In this document: positions 61,752 to 64,000 of the stretch, in pieces
Layout: every line of letters begins with the position of its first letter
Position numbering within the stretch: the first letter of the stretch is position 1
Assembly: GCF_027912835.1 (NCBI RefSeq)
Contig: NZ_CP115769.1
Coordinates: 82,120 to 146,119, forward strand
Length of the DNA stretch: 64,000 nucleotides
Origin: Paracoccus sediminicola
GTDB taxonomy: Bacteria; Pseudomonadota; Alphaproteobacteria; Rhodobacterales; Rhodobacteraceae
Direction of reading: 5' to 3'
Position numbers and translations under genes: made by a program
Notes under the pieces: generated by a model
Database searches by the model: none
What the model saw: only the letters and a program-made list of their open reading frames with translations
What the model was told of the DNA's origin: nothing

Positions 61752-62210
61752 TCAATGCGCCGCAGAATCGCCCAACTGGCGAACGAAGGGCGCGGCCTCG
61801 GGCACCGCCGCCGCGGCCCGGACAAAGCGGCGATCCGCGGTCACCACCGGCACCTTGTGCCGCATCGCCAGGGCGAGATAGCTGCAGTCATAGACCGGAT
61901 GATCCAGGAGGAGCGACAGCTGCAGCGCCCGCTGTGCCAGGGAGGCATCCTCTGCTCCCTGGCGCAGCGGCGCCCGGGTGATCAGGTCGAGGGCATCGGC
62001 CGCCTCTTCCGGCAGCAGTCGCTGCCGCCGTACGGCCGACCACAGCGCATTCGCGACCTCGATGTAGATCAGAGCCGGGGCGTAAAGTGGCCGTCCGTCG
62101 AGCAGCGTGACGGCAGCTTCACTGCCCTCTTCCTGCAGGACCCATTTCAGCGCGGTGCTGGCATCGACCACACAGGGTCCGGAGCTTGGCCCGGCGACGG
62201 CGTCGCTCAC
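61752..62210 (-). CDS. PIN-domain toxin (VapC/FitB-like)
   Basis: 152 residues. Acidic residues of the PIN nuclease are visible: D in CVVDASTALKWVL, E in YIEVANALWSAV, D in HPVYDCSYLALAM and D in VVTADRRFVRAA. It would cleave RNA when released from its antitoxin. The antitoxin gene upstream overlaps by 4 bases. Confidence 0.87.
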   Translation of the reverse strand: MSDAVAGPSSGPCVVDASTALKWVLQEEGSEAAVTLLDGRPLYAPALIYIEVANALWSAVRRQRLLPEEAADALDLITRAPLRQGAEDASLAQRALQLSLLLDHPVYDCSYLALAMRHKVPVVTADRRFVRAAAAVPEAAPFVRQLGDSAAH

Positions 62211-62443
62211 GCGCGCGCGTCCCGTCCCGCGCGCACCAGCGCGGCGCTGTCGGTGCCGCGATCGAGGCGGGCCCGCAACCGGGCCGCCGCCGCTGCGAAG
62301 TCCTCGGACTGGCCGGGCGTGCCCAGCACCTCGCGCAAGAGCATCCGGTGTTCGGCCTCGACCGAGCGGCCATTGGCTGCCGCCCGCAGCCGCAGGGCCT
62401 GCGCCGTGGTCTCGTCGACATCCCGCACGATCAGCTGTGCCAT
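62207..62443 (-). CDS. FitA/VapB-like antitoxin (Arc/RHH)
   Basis: 78 residues. MAQLIVRDVDETTAQALRLR then AAANGRSVEAEHRMLLREVL is a FitA-type ribbon-helix-helix DNA-binding domain; the C-terminal helix (SEDFAAAAARLRARL) probably binds the PIN toxin. GGAG lies just before the ATG. Promoter region contains a palindrome. Confidence 0.85.
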   Translation of the reverse strand: MAQLIVRDVDETTAQALRLRAAANGRSVEAEHRMLLREVLGTPGQSEDFAAAAARLRARLDRGTDSAALVRAGRDARA

Positions 62444-62465
62444 GGCTCGTTCTCCATCAATCCAT

Positions 62466-62476
62466 TATCAATGATA
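62466..62476. promoter_or_regulatory. Palindrome between antitoxin and integrase genes
   Basis: TATCA-A-TGATA, an 11-base palindrome in the 41-base gap between the divergent antitoxin and integrase starts. A FitA-like antitoxin would bind here, so it could control both genes. Confidence 0.45.
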
Positions 62477-62484
62477 GCAACCTG

Positions 62485-63534
62485 ATGTCACAACTTCAAC
62501 CCCTGCCCCTCCCGTCGTCGCTCACGCCCGCCGACCAGGACGCGCTGACGGATCTCTTCCGCCGGGGCACGGCCGAGAACACGCTCCGCGCCTATGAACA
62601 GGATCTGGCCTATATCGGGGCCTGGAAGGCTGCTGCGTTCGGTGCCGCACTCGCCTGGCCCGAGGAAGAAGAGGTGGCGCTGCGCTTCATCCTCGATCAT
62701 GCGCGGGATTTGCGCGACGCGACCGGGCCGGCCCGTGAGGCAGCCGAGGCCCTGGTGGCCGCGGGACTGAGGCGCGGATACGCCGCTCCTGCCCCGTCGA
62801 CACTGGATCGCCGCATCGCAAGCTGGCGTGCCTTCCACCGGATGAAGAACCTTCGCTCTCCCTTTGACGCGCCGCTGATCAAGGAAGCCCGCATCAAGGC
62901 GCGGCGGGCCGTGGCCCGGCCGCGCCAGCGCAAATCCGAAAACCCGATCACTCGCGAGGTGCTGAGGGCGATGCTGGCGACCTGCCGCACCGGCGTGAGG
63001 CGCGACCTGCGAGATCACGCCGCCCTGGCGCTGGCCTGGGCCAGCGGCGGGCGCCGGCGCTCCGAGGTCACGGCGCTGAATCTCGACGATATCGACGCCC
63101 GGCCAATGGCGGAGCGCGGGCTGATCCGTATTCGCCTCTTGCACACCAAGACTACCACGCTCGATCAGGCTCCCTGGCTGCCGCTGAAAGGGTTTCCGGC
63201 ACGCTCGGTGCTGGCCTGGATCGAGGCCGCCGGAATCATCGGTGGGCCGCTCTTCCGTCCGGTCAGCCAAGCCGACCGGGTGCTGAAACGTCGCCTGACG
63301 CCGGGCGGGTTCCGTGAGATCGTCGCCCATCGCCTAGAACTGGCCGGCTATCCACGGGACTTTGCCAGCCCGCACGGTTTGCGCGCGGGATTCCTGACGC
63401 AGGCGGCGCTGGATGGCGCGCCGCTCGCCGCCGCCATGCAGCTGTCGCTGCACCGCGATCCCGGCCAGGCACAGGCCTATTACGCCGATGTCGAAATCAC
63501 CGATAACCCCGCCGCGAACCTGCTGGGGGACTAG
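62485..63534 (+). CDS. Tyrosine recombinase (site-specific integrase)
   Basis: 349 residues. An N-terminal SAM-like core-binding domain (about 25-140: NTLRAYEQDLAYIGAWKAAA) and a catalytic domain: Arg in WASGGRRRSEVTALNLDDI, HGLRAGFLTQAAL (H-x-x-R) and LHRDPGQAQAYYADVEI with the nucleophile Tyr. ATG 62485 is used. Its stop overlaps the end of the PIN-fragment gene on the other strand. Could resolve plasmid multimers or move a cassette. Confidence 0.85.
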   Translation: MSQLQPLPLPSSLTPADQDALTDLFRRGTAENTLRAYEQDLAYIGAWKAAAFGAALAWPEEEEVALRFILDHARDLRDATGPAREAAEALVAAGLRRGYAAPAPSTLDRRIASWRAFHRMKNLRSPFDAPLIKEARIKARRAVARPRQRKSENPITREVLRAMLATCRTGVRRDLRDHAALALAWASGGRRRSEVTALNLDDIDARPMAERGLIRIRLLHTKTTTLDQAPWLPLKGFPARSVLAWIEAAGIIGGPLFRPVSQADRVLKRRLTPGGFREIVAHRLELAGYPRDFASPHGLRAGFLTQAALDGAPLAAAMQLSLHRDPGQAQAYYADVEITDNPAANLLGD

Positions 63535-63819
63535 AATTGCTTGGGTACGATGCTCATACGCGCCTGTGCGGTCGCCTTTCGGTCAAAGCTGAAGACCTCG
63601 CCAAAACCTGCCTCATGGCCCGCAAGCGCAATCATGTGATCCGAAAACCCCGCTCCGCCTTGCCGGTAGCGCTCGACCGCCCGTCCGACGCGCTCTGCCG
63701 CTTCGACGACGATCTCGCGCGCTGACAAAAGCCCGTCGACCTCACCCGCGATCTCGGATCGCGACAGCCCATAGGCGCGCTCGAGCACCCAGACCAGTTC
63801 CACCATCACCTCGCGGCAC
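63531..63819 (-). pseudogene. PIN-domain protein, N-terminus replaced by IS6 end
   Basis: Reads REVMVELVWVLERAYGLSRS, IVVEAAERVGRAVERYRQGG, DHMIALAGHEAGFGEVFSFD and RKATAQARMSIVP: the last 95 residues of a VapC-like toxin, retaining the E and two later D positions but lacking the N-terminal Asp strand. The frame runs into the IS6 end at 63820. Confidence 0.65.
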
Positions 63820-63889
63820 GGCATTGCCAAGCTGTTGTTTCGTGAAAGCCCTGCTACAGGATTTCGAATGAAAATGCCATCATCCTTGG
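63820..63889 (+). repeat. Solo IS6-family end, inverted copy of 60488-60558
   Basis: GGCATTGCCAAGCTGTTGTT … GGATTTCGAATGAAAATGCC matches the other end with a few differences, including the transposase start (ATGAAAATGCC). The transposase stops after a few codons: a remnant. Confidence 0.7.
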
Positions 63890-63958
63890 GGTCCCAAAGA
63901 CGCCGCTTGATCTGAAGAATTGGGCCCGACATCGTTCGGGCCCAGCACCCGCAAGTCG

Positions 63959-63978
63959 ATCTTGAACGCGTTCAAGAT
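63959..63978. promoter_or_regulatory. 20-base perfect palindrome
   Basis: ATCTTGAACG followed by its inverse CGTTCAAGAT. Even-length palindromes of this size are typical of TetR-type operators. The gene it serves would lie beyond the window; nothing else is recognisable from 63890 to 64000. Confidence 0.4.
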
Positions 63979-64000
63979 TAGATCGTTTTGCACCTCACCG

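Overview
The window is high-GC DNA from an alphaproteobacterium. The ETF-ubiquinone oxidoreductase and acyl-CoA gene content, the TRAP transporter, the fragments of repABC-type RepC and VirD4, the SRAP protein and the insertion-sequence repertoire fit a Rhodobacterales/Paracoccus-like organism. This is inferred from gene content, not from a marker gene. The second half is so rich in broken mobile elements that it reads like a plasmid, chromid or genomic island.

Layout. 0-3.5 kb: stress and ion-homeostasis genes (end of an HPII catalase, cation/proton antiporter, DUF421 protein, MgtC-like protein, Crp/Fnr regulator). 3.6-11.1 kb: one tight operon of four glycosyltransferases, an acyl-CoA-dehydrogenase-like protein, a PIG-L deacetylase, a NodS-like methyltransferase and a DUF892 ferritin-like protein. 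Six successive genes overlap by 4-5 bases, and a candidate general-stress (EcfG-type) promoter lies upstream. 11.1-15.7 kb: ISKra4 and IS5 remnants, a large unknown protein, a ParE/RHH toxin-antitoxin pair, a REP-like palindrome and an SRAP/YedK-type protein. 15.7-32.4 kb: a large catabolic block on the minus strand: DctPQM TRAP transporter, IclR regulator, complete beta-oxidation set with a PimC/PimD-like dehydrogenase pair, CoA ligase, ETF-QO and glutaryl-CoA dehydrogenase. It looks like uptake and degradation of a dicarboxylic or related ring-derived acid by way of glutaryl-CoA. A divergent uncharacterised membrane protein shares its promoter region.

32.4-51.9 kb is an accessory mosaic. 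Two partial copies of a transposon module, each a resolvase gene divergent from a transposase N-terminus, face each other in inverted orientation around about 10 kb. That segment holds LysR/dehydrogenase and TetR/SDR modules and fragments of VirD4, catalase, SDR, RepC and an esterase. Next come an IS3 copy inserted in a TetR-like gene with a 3-bp target duplication, a PfpI/DJ-1 protein with a second stress-type promoter, a broken alpha/beta hydrolase, and IS3, IS110 and IS66 elements. 51.9-58.1 kb is a second sugar cluster: a divergent sulfotransferase, a sucrose-phosphate-synthase/phosphatase fusion and three glycosyltransferases. 58.1-64 kb holds a Tn3 transposase fragment, IS5 and IS6 elements, and a plasmid-type block (HTH protein, FitAB/VapBC-like pair, tyrosine recombinase, truncated PIN protein) bracketed by inverted IS6 ends.

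The most interesting systems are the two sugar-modifying clusters. The first looks like a stress-induced pathway for an unidentified acyl/methyl-modified glycoside or glycolipid. The second looks like a sucrose-like, possibly sulfated, glycoside pathway. They are reported as hypotheses.
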